From contig NZ_FOVJ01000001.1 in the NCBI RefSeq assembly GCF_900115125.1, positions 1,087,852 through 1,151,851 on the forward strand: 64,000 nucleotides of DNA, written 5' to 3'. The stretch comes from Nitrosospira briensis. GTDB taxonomy: Bacteria; Pseudomonadota; Gammaproteobacteria; Burkholderiales; Nitrosomonadaceae. Position 1 is the stretch's first letter, and each line of letters opens with the position of its first letter. The translations under genes and the position numbers were made by a program. The notes under the pieces were generated by a model. It saw only the letters and a list, made by a program, of their open reading frames with translations, did not search any database and had not been told where the DNA came from. This document shows, one piece after another, positions 1 through 8,383 of this stretch.

Positions 1-1
1 C

Positions 2-1291
2 AGCCGGCAGCTCTTTGCGCTGGTGGACGTCAATAACTTCTATGTGAGTTGCGAACGGGCATTCAACCCGTCCCTTGAAAACCGGCCGGTGGTTGTCCTC
101 TCCAACAACGACGGCTGCGCTATTGCGCGATCCAATGAAGTAAAGGCGCTCGGCATCAGGATGGGCGCGCCCTGCTTCCAGTTGAAGGAACTGGCGGACA
201 AATACGATATCGTCGCCCTCTCCTCCAACTATGCGCTCTACGGCGACATGTCCAACCGCGTCGCGGCGATGCTGCGGGACTATAGCCCCCATATGGAAGT
301 GTATTCCATCGATGAAAGCTTTCTGACCTTGAATGGGCTGGGCAGTCTGTGGCCAACCTCAGCCTACATGGGGCAATCCATCCGCCATCGCATACGCCAG
401 TGGACGGAACTACCGGTATGCGTGGGCATAGGCGCGTCCAAGACGCTGGCGAAGCTTGCGAATCATATAGCCAAGAAGCAGCCCCGGTTCAATGGCGTCT
501 GTGATCTAGCGACCATGCCGCTGGCAGAGACCGATGCATTGCTCTCCGGCATAGAGGTCGGGGAAGTATGGGGTGTAGGCCCGCGCATAGGGTCGCAGTT
601 GCACGCGGCTGGGATCAGCACGGTCAAGGCCTTGCGTGACACGCCCCTATCCTGGCTGCGCGCAAGGTTTGGGGTAGTGATGGAGCGCACCGGCAACGAG
701 TTGCGCGGACTGTCATGCCTGACGCTGGAAGAAGTCGCCCCGCCCCGAAAACAGATCATTTCCTCCCGCTCATTCGGCCAGCCGGTCCGGGCCTTGCCAC
801 ACTTGAGCGAGTCCGTCGCCGGCCACGCGAGCAGCGCTGCGGAAAAACTGCGCCGCCAAAACGGGGTGTGCGGCGCCATCCAGGTATTCATCCAGACCAA
901 TCGCTTCCGGGAGCAAGATCCCCAGTACAGCAACAGCATGGTTGTTCCTCTGCCAAACGAGAGCTCCGATACCCGCCTGCTGGTGCGCGCCGCCCTGTTC
1001 GGACTCAAGCAAATCTACCGGGCGGGCTATACCTATAATAAAGCCGGGGTGATGCTCATAGATATCGGTGAAGCACGGACAATACAGGGCTCGTTGCTTG
1101 CCCAACATGGAACCGGCAATCGTTCCGATGGATTGATGAAAGCAATCGATGCCTTGAACCTGCGCTATGGGCGCAATACCGTATCGGTATTTTCTTCAGT
1201 CGCTCCCAAGCCCTGGGCCATGCGCCGGGAAAACACCTCGCCCTGCTACACGACAAGATGGAGCGATGTGCCGGTTGCTTATGCGCATTAG
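2..1291 (+). CDS. umuC: UmuC, Y-family DNA polymerase V catalytic subunit (5' end cut by window)
   Basis: Catalytic subunit of translesion polymerase V, which with UmuD' copies past DNA damage in the SOS response. The frame is open from base 2 and reads [20 protein letters not shown], the usual UmuC beginning, so only a few N-terminal residues lie off the window; a GTG at 23 is internal, not the start. Visible signatures are [14 protein letters not shown], the catalytic YSIDESF (about 100 residues in) and the [15 protein letters not shown] segment, followed by the little-finger region. The length, about 430 residues, matches the family. umuD, normally just upstream, would be outside the window. 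It converges on a minus-strand accessory operon, so it may belong to the mobile element or mark its edge. Confidence 0.95.
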   Translation, partial: SRQLFALVDVNNFYVSCERAFNPSLENRPVVVLSNNDGCAIARSNEVKALGIRMGAPCFQLKELADKYDIVALSSNYALYGDMSNRVAAMLRDYSPHMEVYSIDESFLTLNGLGSLWPTSAYMGQSIRHRIRQWTELPVCVGIGASKTLAKLANHIAKKQPRFNGVCDLATMPLAETDALLSGIEVGEVWGVGPRIGSQLHAAGISTVKALRDTPLSWLRARFGVVMERTGNELRGLSCLTLEEVAPPRKQIISSRSFGQPVRALPHLSESVAGHASSAAEKLRRQNGVCGAIQVFIQTNRFREQDPQYSNSMVVPLPNESSDTRLLVRAALFGLKQIYRAGYTYNKAGVMLIDIGEARTIQGSLLAQHGTGNRSDGLMKAIDALNLRYGRNTVSVFSSVAPKPWAMRRENTSPCYTTRWSDVPVAYAH

Positions 1292-1311
1292 TGCCCCTGT
1301 TCCTGTCCGTT

Positions 1312-1524
1312 CTACTCCATCATGTGCTGCCGCGCCCGTTCCTGACCCCTCAAAATGCTCCGTATTTCCCGCATTTGCTTCCGCCATCCGCCTTTATATC
1401 CACGCTTGGCAGACTCGGCCTTACCTTCAGGAGTTTTCGGTCCTGTGGATTTTTCCCATGGTTTCCACTTTCTGATTAACTCGGCCCGTAAGCGCCGGTA
1501 TTCCTGTGTCCGTTCGTAGCTCAT
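1312..1524 (-). CDS. Small basic protein with GPKTPEGK motif
   Basis: A 70-residue basic protein reading MSYERTQEYRR, then WKPWEKSTGPKTPEGKA. The signature W-x-P-W-E-x-S-T-G-P-x-T-x-E-G-K recurs in many small uncharacterised bacterial and phage proteins, and its function is unknown to me. The ATG at 1524 is preferred over an upstream in-frame start at 1593 because GGAAG stands just before it and because family members begin near this point. The 5' part overlaps the end of the preceding gene by about 98 bp in another frame. It is the last gene of the minus-strand accessory operon and converges on umuC. Confidence 0.6.
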   Translation of the reverse strand: MSYERTQEYRRLRAELIRKWKPWEKSTGPKTPEGKAESAKRGYKGGWRKQMREIRSILRGQERARQHMME

Positions 1525-2224
1525 TGTCTTCCACTGATAGTTGGATTTGCCCGTTTTCGATTTCACGCGTGTGCGAAGTTGAACCAACCCCATTATTGAT
1601 CTGTTGTGGCCCAGTTGTTACGTTCGCTTGCTTGGCATAAACGATCGGAGGATTCTTGATCGTTGACAACGTTTCCAGTGTTGCCCGGCACTGATTCTGT
1701 GCTCGGAGCGCCATTCGCATGAAACCTTCAAAGTGCGGAAGCTGTGTGGCTAAAAAAGCTTTTTCTGTCAGCCGCGCAAACAGACTTTGAAGCGCCGTTG
1801 CCTGATTCATCAGCATCGCCTCGGCTTCCGACAAGTCTCCACGATTCACCGCCTTTGCCTGATCCCGCAGGGTTTTCATCAAGGTTGGCACATCAAGATG
1901 TTTGTCGATACCCGAGTTTTGCTCAACACCATTGATTACACGATAAGCCGCAAGCTCTGGAGAGGTCATAAGCCGTGCATACTTGCGCCCTCTTTCCTCC
2001 CCGGTTTTTCCGTCTTCGCACTGCACCGTCTTGCGAGGATATTCCTCCTCCCCAGATTTAGCAGTGGGTTTGTCTTGCTTGCGGTCCGCGATTGATCTCT
2101 TTTCCAGGCTAGTAGATACCTTTTCTTGAGCCCTGCATGGTGCGCGTATTGGTGACGTTTCTACCAAATGCTCTCCCTTATACCCGTCACTTCCATAAGT
2201 ACGCGCTGTTCCCTTTTTTCTCAT
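1427..2224 (-). CDS. Hypothetical accessory-element protein (265 aa)
   Basis: I do not recognise a characterised family. The first ~85 residues are polar and charged and look disordered. A helical core follows (SPELAAYRVINGVEQNSGID, then LMKTLRDQAKAVNRGDLSEA), and the C-terminal tail contains a QANVTTGPQQINNG segment. This arrangement resembles hypothetical proteins carried by integrated elements in other Proteobacteria, as I recall them. An AAGGA ribosome-binding site precedes the ATG at 2224, and the stop of the upstream gene lies one base away, so the two are translationally linked. The function is unknown. Confidence 0.65.
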   Translation of the reverse strand: MRKKGTARTYGSDGYKGEHLVETSPIRAPCRAQEKVSTSLEKRSIADRKQDKPTAKSGEEEYPRKTVQCEDGKTGEERGRKYARLMTSPELAAYRVINGVEQNSGIDKHLDVPTLMKTLRDQAKAVNRGDLSEAEAMLMNQATALQSLFARLTEKAFLATQLPHFEGFMRMALRAQNQCRATLETLSTIKNPPIVYAKQANVTTGPQQINNGVGSTSHTREIENGQIQLSVEDNELRTDTGIPALTGRVNQKVETMGKIHRTENS

Positions 2225-2225
2225 G

Positions 2226-2729
2226 TCAGAATCCTTCGGTAATTACAACCTTCCTCGCCATTTCAATATGGAAACACCTCGCATCCGCATCGATATGGCA
2301 TCGATCAATCACCTCACTGATGCCCTCCTCCGTTTCGCCAATATACCTAACCCACGCCCGAATTCTGGCTTCATCATCCGCGCTAAGGGGACCGTCTGGT
2401 TTCCGTGGTATTGGCTTGAAAGGTTCAGCTGCTATTGCCTCCGGACGCCATGCCATGATTTCCTCATAAGTTGCCGGGGGAGTGCATGATACTTCCTCGG
2501 GTTTGCGGTCACGATAGTGAATCCGCCACCAATGAGAAAAACTCGCCAACCCACATTCGTTCGGGTTCGCTCCATCATTTCCGGCATCGTTGTTTTCTGA
2601 GGTAACAGAGGTAACAAGGGTGCAAGCCTTTATTGATGCGGGTTTTGCCGTTACCTCTGCCGGGTCGCAGGGGGTAACAGAGGTATCAGAACCGCTTCTT
2701 TCCAGGGTTGTGAGCAGGTCATCGAGCAT
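2226..2729 (-). CDS. Hypothetical accessory-element protein carrying an internal VTS repeat (167 aa)
   Basis: A protein of unknown function. Its N-terminal half includes a low-complexity stretch (SDTSVTP, EVTAKP, LVTSVTS) created by a 90-bp DNA repeat at 2602-2691. Its C-terminal half looks folded, with SHWWRIHYRDRKPEEV, ATYEEIMAWRPEAI and a conserved-looking ADDEARIRAWVRYIGE. The ATG overlaps the end of the primase-helicase gene by 11 bp, and the stop abuts the next gene, so it sits inside a co-translated operon. The tryptophan-rich core suggests a real protein, but I can assign no activity. Confidence 0.65.
   Translation of the reverse strand: MLDDLLTTLERSGSDTSVTPCDPAEVTAKPASIKACTLVTSVTSENNDAGNDGANPNECGLASFSHWWRIHYRDRKPEEVSCTPPATYEEIMAWRPEAIAAEPFKPIPRKPDGPLSADDEARIRAWVRYIGETEEGISEVIDRCHIDADARCFHIEMARKVVITEGF
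2602..2691. repeat. 90-bp interspersed repeat, copy 1 (inverted relative to copy 2)
   Basis: Built from 9-bp units of the type GTAACAGAG: two in tandem at 2602-2619, one inverted at 2650-2658 and two more at 2674-2691. Its reverse complement aligns without gaps to 4450-4539 at 63 of 90 positions, strongest at both ends. It is read as coding sequence in the 167-codon gene and gives VTS/TSVT peptides. Confidence 0.8.
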
Positions 2730-5706
2730 GATGGACCTCCAGCTTATTCACGTCTATCGGATACACCCTTCTCGATTTCCCATTGACCCGGAAGCTCCTG
2801 GAGTGCTTACCCTCGGCGTCTCGCTGCGGCAATGCTCCGACTTCCACCAGAAGTTCGCGTGCGCGATCGAAATCAAACCCCTTGAGCGCTTCCCGGAACC
2901 CCTCTGCATTAAAAAGATAGATGCGCCCTTCAGAGGAATCGCGCCACCATCCCGCCCGCTCACGGGTTGGAATCTCCCCTGTTGCGTCGGCATTGGAAAA
3001 ACGCGAATCGCCATGCCGCTCTATGAAGCCCGAAAGCTGTTCGAGTACCTGCATTCGTTCACTATTGCCGCACCCACGAGATGCTTGCCATGCCGTGAAA
3101 CCTACCGCTGCCGCCTTGATTGCGTCGCCTGGGCACCACCCTGTTATGCCGTATTCGGTCGCGACCTCACCTGCCAGGGCCATCAGGGCGAAGCGTGCAG
3201 CCGCTCGTTTTGCCTGGCCCTCGCTATCTTTGGCGGAGAACTCAGGCAGCCCCTTGATGCGTTCAAGCAAGGCACAAAAATCCTGATTATCGCGGGTCAG
3301 CTTTTCCAGGAAGGCTCGCGCGGCGTGCCCGTAATGGGTCGCCGCTGCCCGCTTGATCGCATCAGAAAAGGCGGTGCCGCTCGGCAAACCCTGCAGGTCA
3401 TCCCATGCGCCAAAGACACGGGTTGCCGGAATGTCCAGCAGGCGTACAGCCAGACCGGCCTTTGCTCTGCGTCCACCTTCCTGTATGGTGGTTTCGATGG
3501 TCCGCTCGCCACTCGACAGCACACTACAGCGCCACCGGGTCAATGCTCGCGCATTCCCACTCCGTCCGGCGCGCTGCTTGCCACGCCCATTGCCCAAGGC
3601 GTAGACAATTGCATCGACTTCGCGCGGATCGCACTCGCTGATTTCATCGAGCGCCAACAGACAGTGATTGAACAGTGCAGCAGTGCCTTCCATGCCATTC
3701 GCAGTCGCCCGCCAGCTGCGGCGATAATTGGGACCACCCCAGACAGAGCAAGCCGCTTCAAGCAAGGTTGTTTTGCCGGTGGATGAGTCTCCTACAAAAT
3801 GCAATCCACCACCTTCGGCATTGCACAGGGCGAGTATTGGCCCGGCAAACGATGCCGACAGGGCCAGCATCAAAAGCGGATTGCCGACAGCGAGCTGCGA
3901 GATTTCACGCTGCCAATCAGCAAGGGTGCCACCCCGCGTATGTTCATCGTGTCCGGTCTCGCCACTTTGAAAGATCACCCCTGATGCCTTGGGCCCGATA
4001 ACGCTATCAGGCAACACAAAAGAATCCTCACACCAGCCCACTTGGCTGGTGCAGCGCATGCGCCGTTTCGGGGAGCTTCCTTGCAGGTACTTGAGGAGCA
4101 GGCTGCGCGCCTTCCCCGATGGCTCGATTTCCACTCCGAAAGCTAGCAGTACGCTGCGAAGCTCATCGCCGGCACCACCGAGCATTCCCATTGGCATGGC
4201 CCATTCCCGCCACCGATGCAGGCTGTTGCGAAGGCGCAGCATGCGTCCGAAGTTGGTGTCTTGGCCGTCGGAGGTCAGAGCGTCAACATGCAGAGGAGAA
4301 CAAACGCGGGTTTGGGTCGGATTACCTTCCTTGTCGATGCCAAAATGCCATACACCGGGGCGGAATCTCTCCCCGTTATGCTCCACCCAATCATCAAAGA
4401 CACGGAAGGCGGGCCGTGCGGTCATGTCAGGAACAGGGATGGCAGTGACTTCTGTTACCTGTGTTACCTCTATCGTATTGACACAGGTAACAGGGAAAGG
4501 CCCATCGCTGCTCGCTTGCACCTCTGTTACCTGTGTTACCTCGGGTTCCGGTGATACCAAAGTGGCTTGGTCAGGACCTTGGCGATCCTCCCTGCTTTCA
4601 TTTCCCCTAACTTCGCCTGTTTCTGAAGCCACAATACTCACTATGGCCTGCCGTACTGCTTCCATGCCGCGCAGCTTTGCCACATCGTTGAAGTCTGTTG
4701 CCCCATGCGGTCTGCTGGAACCGAAGTCAGGAACTGCCAGTAGCCCTCCTACAGCGCGTGCCACTTCGGTTGCCTTCGTCAGTCCGGGATTACCTGATGT
4801 GCCGCAGTCATCATCAGCGCACAGGATCAGGGGAAGGTCGGGGAATTTCTCGCGTAGGACTTTTGCCACAGCCTCAAGATTGCCAGTATTGAAGGCTACG
4901 GCAACAGGGTAGCCGGTTGCCTCATGAATAGTTGCGCCGGTGGCAAAGCCTTCGGCAATACACAGCACAGGCGCACCAACGGTAGTGCCGATGCTGAAGT
5001 AGCAGCCAGCCACACGACCATCAGTTAAAAACTTCTTGTTGCAATCAGAATCGATGAATTGCAGGGACTGAAGCCCACTCCCCGCCCGCATCGGGATGAC
5101 AAGCAAACCTTCATATAGCCTTGCCCCGTTTCCTTTGATGCGCTTGGCTGCCAAGTAGGGGTGTTCCTTGCATGGCTCGGCTTTCGCCCATATCCAATTC
5201 GCTTTTTTTCGTGCCTCTGTCTTACGGCTCACTTCTTCCGCTTCGCGCTCGCGCCTAATCGCCTCTATCCTGGCTCTATATTGGTCTTCCTCAGCGGAAG
5301 TCGGGGTACGACCAGTGTCAGCGCGCCATGTCTGAGTAACTCCCCCTCGCCAGTCACCGAAGCATCCAGCAGGAATGGCATCAAGGTAAAGCACATACCA
5401 GCCCGCATCGTCGCCAGGCTTGCCGTTGCTCGCAAAGCGATGCAACTTTCCGTCTGCTTCGACTACATCTGGAGGGGTGAGGCCCGCCGCTCGAATTGCG
5501 CTTCGGAATTGCTCAATGGGACCAAATGTTGTGCGGCCATCGATGCCGCTCGGTGCAATCTGGCAGCTCGAAGGAGATTGTGTTCCGACAGACGATACAG
5601 GTGATTGAAGTTCTGATACGGGACAGGTTGTGGCAAGGTTTTGCTTGCCCAATGCCTGAGAATCTGCCTCGTTGCACTGATTGCTGCTTTTTGGTGCCGT
5701 AGTCAT
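2719..5706 (-). CDS. Toprim/DUF927-type DNA primase-helicase of an integrative element
   Basis: A large replication-type protein of 995 residues. The N-terminal part (about residues 55-320) resembles phage and plasmid primases with a Toprim fold, including CIAEGFATGATIHEA near 252 and LILCADDDCG. A linker of VTQVTE repeats around 388-418 comes from a 90-bp DNA repeat. The C-terminal half is DUF927-like, with a Walker A motif GDSSTGKTT near 638 and an acidic LLALDEISE Walker B. Such proteins prime and unwind DNA for replication of integrative elements or satellites. Start 5706 is chosen because a GAGGGTGG site precedes it and it falls 11 bp after the alpA stop; an upstream ATG at 5781 would overlap alpA. 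Confidence 0.85.
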   Translation of the reverse strand: MTTAPKSSNQCNEADSQALGKQNLATTCPVSELQSPVSSVGTQSPSSCQIAPSGIDGRTTFGPIEQFRSAIRAAGLTPPDVVEADGKLHRFASNGKPGDDAGWYVLYLDAIPAGCFGDWRGGVTQTWRADTGRTPTSAEEDQYRARIEAIRREREAEEVSRKTEARKKANWIWAKAEPCKEHPYLAAKRIKGNGARLYEGLLVIPMRAGSGLQSLQFIDSDCNKKFLTDGRVAGCYFSIGTTVGAPVLCIAEGFATGATIHEATGYPVAVAFNTGNLEAVAKVLREKFPDLPLILCADDDCGTSGNPGLTKATEVARAVGGLLAVPDFGSSRPHGATDFNDVAKLRGMEAVRQAIVSIVASETGEVRGNESREDRQGPDQATLVSPEPEVTQVTEVQASSDGPFPVTCVNTIEVTQVTEVTAIPVPDMTARPAFRVFDDWVEHNGERFRPGVWHFGIDKEGNPTQTRVCSPLHVDALTSDGQDTNFGRMLRLRNSLHRWREWAMPMGMLGGAGDELRSVLLAFGVEIEPSGKARSLLLKYLQGSSPKRRMRCTSQVGWCEDSFVLPDSVIGPKASGVIFQSGETGHDEHTRGGTLADWQREISQLAVGNPLLMLALSASFAGPILALCNAEGGGLHFVGDSSTGKTTLLEAACSVWGGPNYRRSWRATANGMEGTAALFNHCLLALDEISECDPREVDAIVYALGNGRGKQRAGRSGNARALTRWRCSVLSSGERTIETTIQEGGRRAKAGLAVRLLDIPATRVFGAWDDLQGLPSGTAFSDAIKRAAATHYGHAARAFLEKLTRDNQDFCALLERIKGLPEFSAKDSEGQAKRAAARFALMALAGEVATEYGITGWCPGDAIKAAAVGFTAWQASRGCGNSERMQVLEQLSGFIERHGDSRFSNADATGEIPTRERAGWWRDSSEGRIYLFNAEGFREALKGFDFDRARELLVEVGALPQRDAEGKHSRSFRVNGKSRRVYPIDVNKLEVHHAR
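4450..4539. repeat. 90-bp interspersed repeat, copy 2 (inside the primase gene)
   Basis: Same layout as copy 1 in the opposite orientation: two tandem 9-bp units at 4450-4467 (reverse complement of GTAACACAG type), one inverted unit at 4487-4495 and two more at 4522-4539. On the coding strand it gives VTQVTEV, then PVTCV, then EVTQVTE in the linker between the Toprim and DUF927 regions. The open frame is preserved. Confidence 0.8.
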
Positions 5707-5717
5707 GGTAGCCACCC

Positions 5718-5927
5718 TCAAGCCCTGCGGCTTTTTTTGACTTGGGCAGCAAGCCATGCTTCTACTTCGCTCTCGACCCAACCGACCGCTCGTGCGCCTA
5801 AGCGAACGGGCGGTGGAAACAGGCCCTCGGCCATTTTTTGATACATGAACGAACGTGAGATTCCCGTTCGAGCCAACACTTGTTTAAGACGCAGAATGAC
5901 GAGCGTCACTTTGAGCTCCTGCACCAT
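5718..5927 (-). CDS. alpA: AlpA-type MerR-like excisionase/regulator
   Basis: A 69-residue winged-helix protein of the AlpA/excisionase family. ILRLKQVLARTGISRSFMYQ forms the recognition helix region, and the LFPPPVRLGARAVGWVESEVEAWL stretch (residues ~36-60) is diagnostic. AlpA regulators control integrase or excision genes in P4-like elements. It is the first gene of the minus-strand operon, 11 bp before the primase gene. The start is ATG at 5927 with GGAG upstream; a GTG six codons later, preceded by CAGGAG, is an alternative. Two direct repeats lie in the upstream region. Confidence 0.88.
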   Translation of the reverse strand: MVQELKVTLVILRLKQVLARTGISRSFMYQKMAEGLFPPPVRLGARAVGWVESEVEAWLAAQVKKSRRA

Positions 5928-5948
5928 GCTTGAAAGCTCCTATTTAGG

Positions 5949-6054
5949 TGCTTCCCGGCTTTTCCGTATCTGCACTGACTACTTGCTCTCAGATTAGCCT
6001 GGATTGCACCGGTTAAGCGCTTCCCGGACCATCCGGGATTTGCATGATCACCTT
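5949..6054. repeat. Pair of imperfect direct repeats upstream of alpA
   Basis: Two related ~37-bp stretches (5949-5984 and 6017-6054) share GCTTCCCGG, then CCG, then TGCA, then a CTT end, about 68 bp apart. They lie just upstream of alpA on its promoter side, so they could be binding sites for AlpA or another element regulator; this is inference only. Confidence 0.4.
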
Positions 6055-6064
6055 ACTAAATAGC

Positions 6065-6113
6065 AAAAAAAAACTGCGGTAATTACCGCTTGGACTTCGG
6101 TAATTACCGCAGT
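6065..6113 (-). terminator. Strong intrinsic terminator after the 346-codon gene
   Basis: Perfect 16-bp inverted arms (6073-6088 and 6098-6113, ACTGCGGTAATTACCG) with a 9-base loop. On the minus strand they are followed by nine consecutive T. It lies 36 bp after the stop of the 346-codon gene. Each arm also contains a palindrome, CGGTAATTACCG. Confidence 0.85.
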
Positions 6114-6148
6114 GATTCAGGATTGAGGGGGTTTGCTAGAACGGGAGT

Positions 6149-7189
6149 CTATCGCTTTGGGGAATTAATAACGCCTGCGGCTTCTTTAAGCCATTCCCTA
6201 ACTGTCTTCTCAGTGACAGCCGCTCCAGCCCGCTCGAGATCTTTTATTATTTCACCGATGCGTTCTAGCCGGCCGGCGTGAATGTCCATTCCATAGCCCA
6301 TCATTGCCATTCCACCGACCATCTTTAACGCAGTGATTCTCTCTGTTCCTGTCAGTGTATCGGCATACTGAACGTCCCGTTGCCTGTGGGCTGGACTATT
6401 TTCAAATTCCCGTAGGGCCTGTGTACGTACTACTAAGCGACTGCTTTTGGGTAAGCGTGGCGCCGGATAATAGAATTTCGAAGTGGGGTGGCGCCTCTGC
6501 ATCTCCAGGAATTTCTTTCGCTCTTCCTGGTGATTATTAAGTAACGCTTCCGCCTCCGTTTTCCCCAGGTCATAGTCGGCTATATGCTGTTTCAGCTCTT
6601 CGAGATCGGCATTCCAGGAACGTAAATATGAAGGCACGTCCAAAATCTCTTGAAGCTGACAGAATTGCCCATCAGTATTCTGCACAATACAGCCTTCGAT
6701 TGCTGAGAAATCCAGCACCGTCCCATTCGTGAGCACCTGATATCTGCTTTCTATATCAATGCGCTCACCACCGACCATGGGCAAATCCCAGAGGCCCTCA
6801 ACAGTGCTAATGCTGCTGTTATGGAAGGTGACGTATAAGCCATCTCCAATTTTCAGACTCCTGACTTCAAGTCTTAATTTTCCTGTTGCTTCCTCCGCAG
6901 TCCCTCCGACACGGGTTGGGACTTCATCCGGGGAGATCTCTTGCCATTCCAAAGCCGGAAGTGGTGCCCCAGCAACGCGAGATATGTCGATCTCATCTTG
7001 AGTGCATTTAACTAATACTCCATGTTTCGCCTTCGCTGTCGTTACCAAATCCACGGATAACGGTAGCCTTCCGTCAAGCGCAAGCCTCATTACATGAGCT
7101 TGGGATACTTCTTCTTTAAAAACGAGGGAAAGGTACTTGGCAGCGTCCTCGACTAGAAGCCATTCTTGTACTTTGGCAAACCTTTTCAA
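6149..7189 (-). CDS. Hypothetical protein of the integrative element (346 aa)
   Basis: A soluble protein with no named domain that I recognise. The N-terminus (VEDAAKYLSLVFKEEVSQAH) looks like a helix-turn-helix or excisionase-like segment. The middle carries beta-rich sequence, and the C-terminus (MVGGMAMMGYGMDIHAGRLE, then RIGEIIKDLERAG and TEKTVREWLKEA) resembles tails of uncharacterised proteins on proteobacterial genomic islands. The start is TTG at 7189, supported by a strong AGGAGG eight bases upstream. Transcription ends at a clear hairpin terminator, so it is a separate unit from the alpA operon. Confidence 0.75.
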   Translation of the reverse strand: MKRFAKVQEWLLVEDAAKYLSLVFKEEVSQAHVMRLALDGRLPLSVDLVTTAKAKHGVLVKCTQDEIDISRVAGAPLPALEWQEISPDEVPTRVGGTAEEATGKLRLEVRSLKIGDGLYVTFHNSSISTVEGLWDLPMVGGERIDIESRYQVLTNGTVLDFSAIEGCIVQNTDGQFCQLQEILDVPSYLRSWNADLEELKQHIADYDLGKTEAEALLNNHQEERKKFLEMQRRHPTSKFYYPAPRLPKSSRLVVRTQALREFENSPAHRQRDVQYADTLTGTERITALKMVGGMAMMGYGMDIHAGRLERIGEIIKDLERAGAAVTEKTVREWLKEAAGVINSPKR

Positions 7190-7930
7190 AAAAGCGTCCT
7201 CCTTTACTTCTCTTACAATTGCCCCGGTGAAGGGACTTTACCTGGTTTAGATAATCCACCCATGCTCAATCATCAGCTCCGCGAGGCAGTTGCTCTAGGT
7301 TTTGTTCGTAACCCCGCTTGTGCCCCCGCCATCGATTGAACTGGTGGCGTTTGCACTGGACAGCAAATAAGAAAACTTCTAAAGCAAGGTATATTTCATG
7401 ACCACAACCTTGCCCAGCCTTTACTTGTCTGAATCCAATCTTACCGCACTATATTTTGTCTAGTTACCTGACGCGTATATGTTTTTAACACGCGTAACGT
7501 ACGCGTACGTATAGAGTTCCTGTTACTTCTGCTCGGGCTCATGTTGGCGCGCAATCACAAGCGGACCAACATTGCTATGGGGGATGGGATACCGCTTTTT
7601 TGCTAGATGTTACGGGAGACCAGTGTTACCGGACACTCAGAGGAATGATGAACCGGTCGAAAAGCAGGAGGTTGCGCGTGCCCCCGTTCTTTCTTTATCA
7701 AGTTTGACTAAAACCTCAACTATTGCTGCAATCAGGGTTGTATGAGCTACGGCAATAGGACAGCTTGCGGGAGCTTCTGCAGGGATCAAGGAACGGATAT
7801 TACTTCCATCTTATCTGGTCGGTGAAATCAGAAACAGCTCTGTTATTGGGCTAACGGATAACAAACGGATAACAACGAAGAAGATCTAGGACTGCGGATA
7901 CTGCTACCAAACCATAAGTGCTTGATTTCA
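7190..7930. other. Gene-free spacer between the accessory element and tRNA-Asn
   Basis: I find no supported gene here. An integrase would be expected next to the tRNA in a typical tRNA-integrated island, and none is readable. The stretch may hold decayed sequence or the attachment region. A cluster of ACGCGT words and a 14-bp palindrome lie at 7471-7510. Confidence 0.5.
7471..7510. promoter_or_regulatory. ACGCGT cluster ending in a 14-bp palindrome
   Basis: Three ACGCGT words lie within 40 bp (7471, 7490, 7501). The last is nested in the perfect palindrome ACGTACGCGTACGT (7497-7510). This could be a protein-binding site about 280 bp upstream of the TTG-started gene; its function is unproven. 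Confidence 0.35.
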
Positions 7931-8006
7931 TGGCTCCCCGACCAGGGCTCGAACCTGGGACCTGCGGATTAACAGTCCGTCGCTCTACCGACTGAGCTAT
8001 CGGGGA
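7931..8006 (-). tRNA. tRNA-Asn (anticodon GTT)
   Basis: Read on the minus strand, a complete 76-nt cloverleaf. The acceptor stem TCCCCGA pairs with TCGGGGA, the D-arm is GCTCAGTCGGTAGAGC, the anticodon loop is CTGTTAA with GTT, the T-arm holds GGTTCGAGCC, and the 3' CCA is encoded. The accessory element lies beyond its 3' end, the usual side for tRNA-targeted integration. Confidence 0.97.
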
Positions 8007-8383
8007 ATTGGAGAGGTGCATATACTAATGACTTAGGTGAAGCTGGTCAATGCCGGAGGTGAAGTAATTCCCGCATTGATAAATTGGGAGCCCGCCTGGG
8101 TGCGTTTAAAAGCTCGCTCATTCCCTATCGTCTGCTGCGAGTAAGCAGATATGGGGTGAGGGTAATATTAGTTGATAGGGGTCTATTCTACAGTATCGCT
8201 GCGCTTTATCAGGCTATAGTAGATAACCAGTCTTTAGCCGCCTCCATCTGTAGTATTTCCTGAAAGAGTGAACATCGATCTTTCCGAGGAATGCAATACG
8301 CAGTTTACGTGTGTATGGTTAGGCCGAACCCGTTACAAAGACAAAGCGTGAACGGGTCCGCGCGATTTGCGAAAACCACCCGC
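8007..8383. other. Spacer upstream of tRNA-Asn
   Basis: No supported coding gene. It should contain the tRNA-Asn promoter on the minus strand. A weak inverted repeat (ACCCGTT with AACGGGT, near 8328-8357) follows the small lipoprotein gene and may be part of its 3' end. Confidence 0.4.

Noticed and set aside
2590-3786. Long plus-strand open frame of about 398 codons antisense to the primase gene
   Set aside because: It is a shadow of the GC-rich primase coding strand, with no family motifs and no ribosome-binding site.
7190-7930. A degenerate integrase next to tRNA-Asn
   Set aside because: No readable tyrosine-recombinase motif in any frame by eye.
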